Positions 12,386-12,466 of a stretch of 12,466 bases of DNA are shown piece after piece. Position 1 is the first letter of the stretch. Each line of letters starts with the position of its first letter. Location of the stretch: positions 1 to 12,466 of the forward strand of contig CAOKUH010000041.1 of the NCBI GenBank assembly GCA_948472605.1, given 5' to 3'. A program made the position numbers and the translations under genes. This DNA is from an uncultured Mycoplasmatota bacterium. Its GTDB lineage: Bacteria > Bacillota_I > Bacilli_A > RF39 > UBA660. Below the pieces are notes generated by a model. It was not told the origin of the DNA, made no database searches, and saw only the letters and a list, made by a program, of their open reading frames with translations.

Positions 12386-12466
12386 TCAAAAATTATTAAG
12401 TAATTTATATTATGTGACTTTTTTATGAAAATGTCCGCTTTTTTTAAGCAATTTATAAATAAAAAT

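Noticed and set aside
1..12466. Mycoplasma-type genetic code (TGA = Trp)
   Set aside because: spoIIID ends with TGA at a normal family length, and Trp is encoded by TGG in secA and agrD.
12386..12466. Terminator of an upstream gene at the window end
   Set aside because: Only a 4-bp self-complement around an A/T run is visible; too weak to call.

Overview
This looks like a stretch of core chromosome from a very AT-rich, Gram-positive, spore-forming member of the Bacillota, probably an uncultured gut Bacilli or Erysipelotrichia-type lineage. The case rests on gene content: SecA with a SEC-C zinc tail, long-form HPF, CspA, a zinc-type L31, a DUF1146/YwzB protein next to SpoIID, and the sporulation proteins SpoIID, SpoIIQ and SpoIIID. 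TGA is used as a stop (end of spoIIID), so this is not a code-4 mollicute. The taxonomic placement is inference.

Layout. Bases 1-1530 are an accessory island on the minus strand: a frameshifted N-terminal fragment of a tyrosine integrase, a doubtful small ORF, and a 320-codon protein of unknown function whose 5' end lies in a cluster of TGCAAAC repeats. Bases 1571-5023 are housekeeping genes on the minus strand, each with its own promoter and terminator: secA, hpf, cspA. Bases 5116-8105 hold an agr-type peptide quorum-sensing locus in an unusual arrangement. agrB and a small agrD (missed by length-limited ORF calling) run on the plus strand, and agrA-agrC run on the minus strand, so the two halves converge on a shared terminator. 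Bases 8119-12070 are one long minus-strand operon: a shrunken ATP-grasp protein, rpiB, a DUF1146 protein, spoIID, spoIIQ, spoIIID and an unknown protein. Bases 12072-12466 hold rpmE (L31) with a leader hairpin and promoter.

How it fits together. AgrB should process and export the AgrD peptide, AgrC should sense it at the membrane, and AgrA (a LytTR regulator) should activate transcription. A 15-bp direct repeat with a 21-bp period upstream of agrB is a good candidate for the AgrA site. The predicted signal peptide is the most interesting item. Aligning the AgrD tail with known AgrDs puts the AgrB cut after Trp29, but the Cys lies only three residues before that point instead of the usual five, and a Ser lies nine residues before it. 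The ring may therefore be a lactone like the enterococcal GBAP pheromone, or an unusually small thiolactone.

Recurring design features are TATGATATAAT-type extended -10 promoters with poor -35 boxes, and intrinsic terminators whose stems begin inside the stop-codon region of the gene they end.
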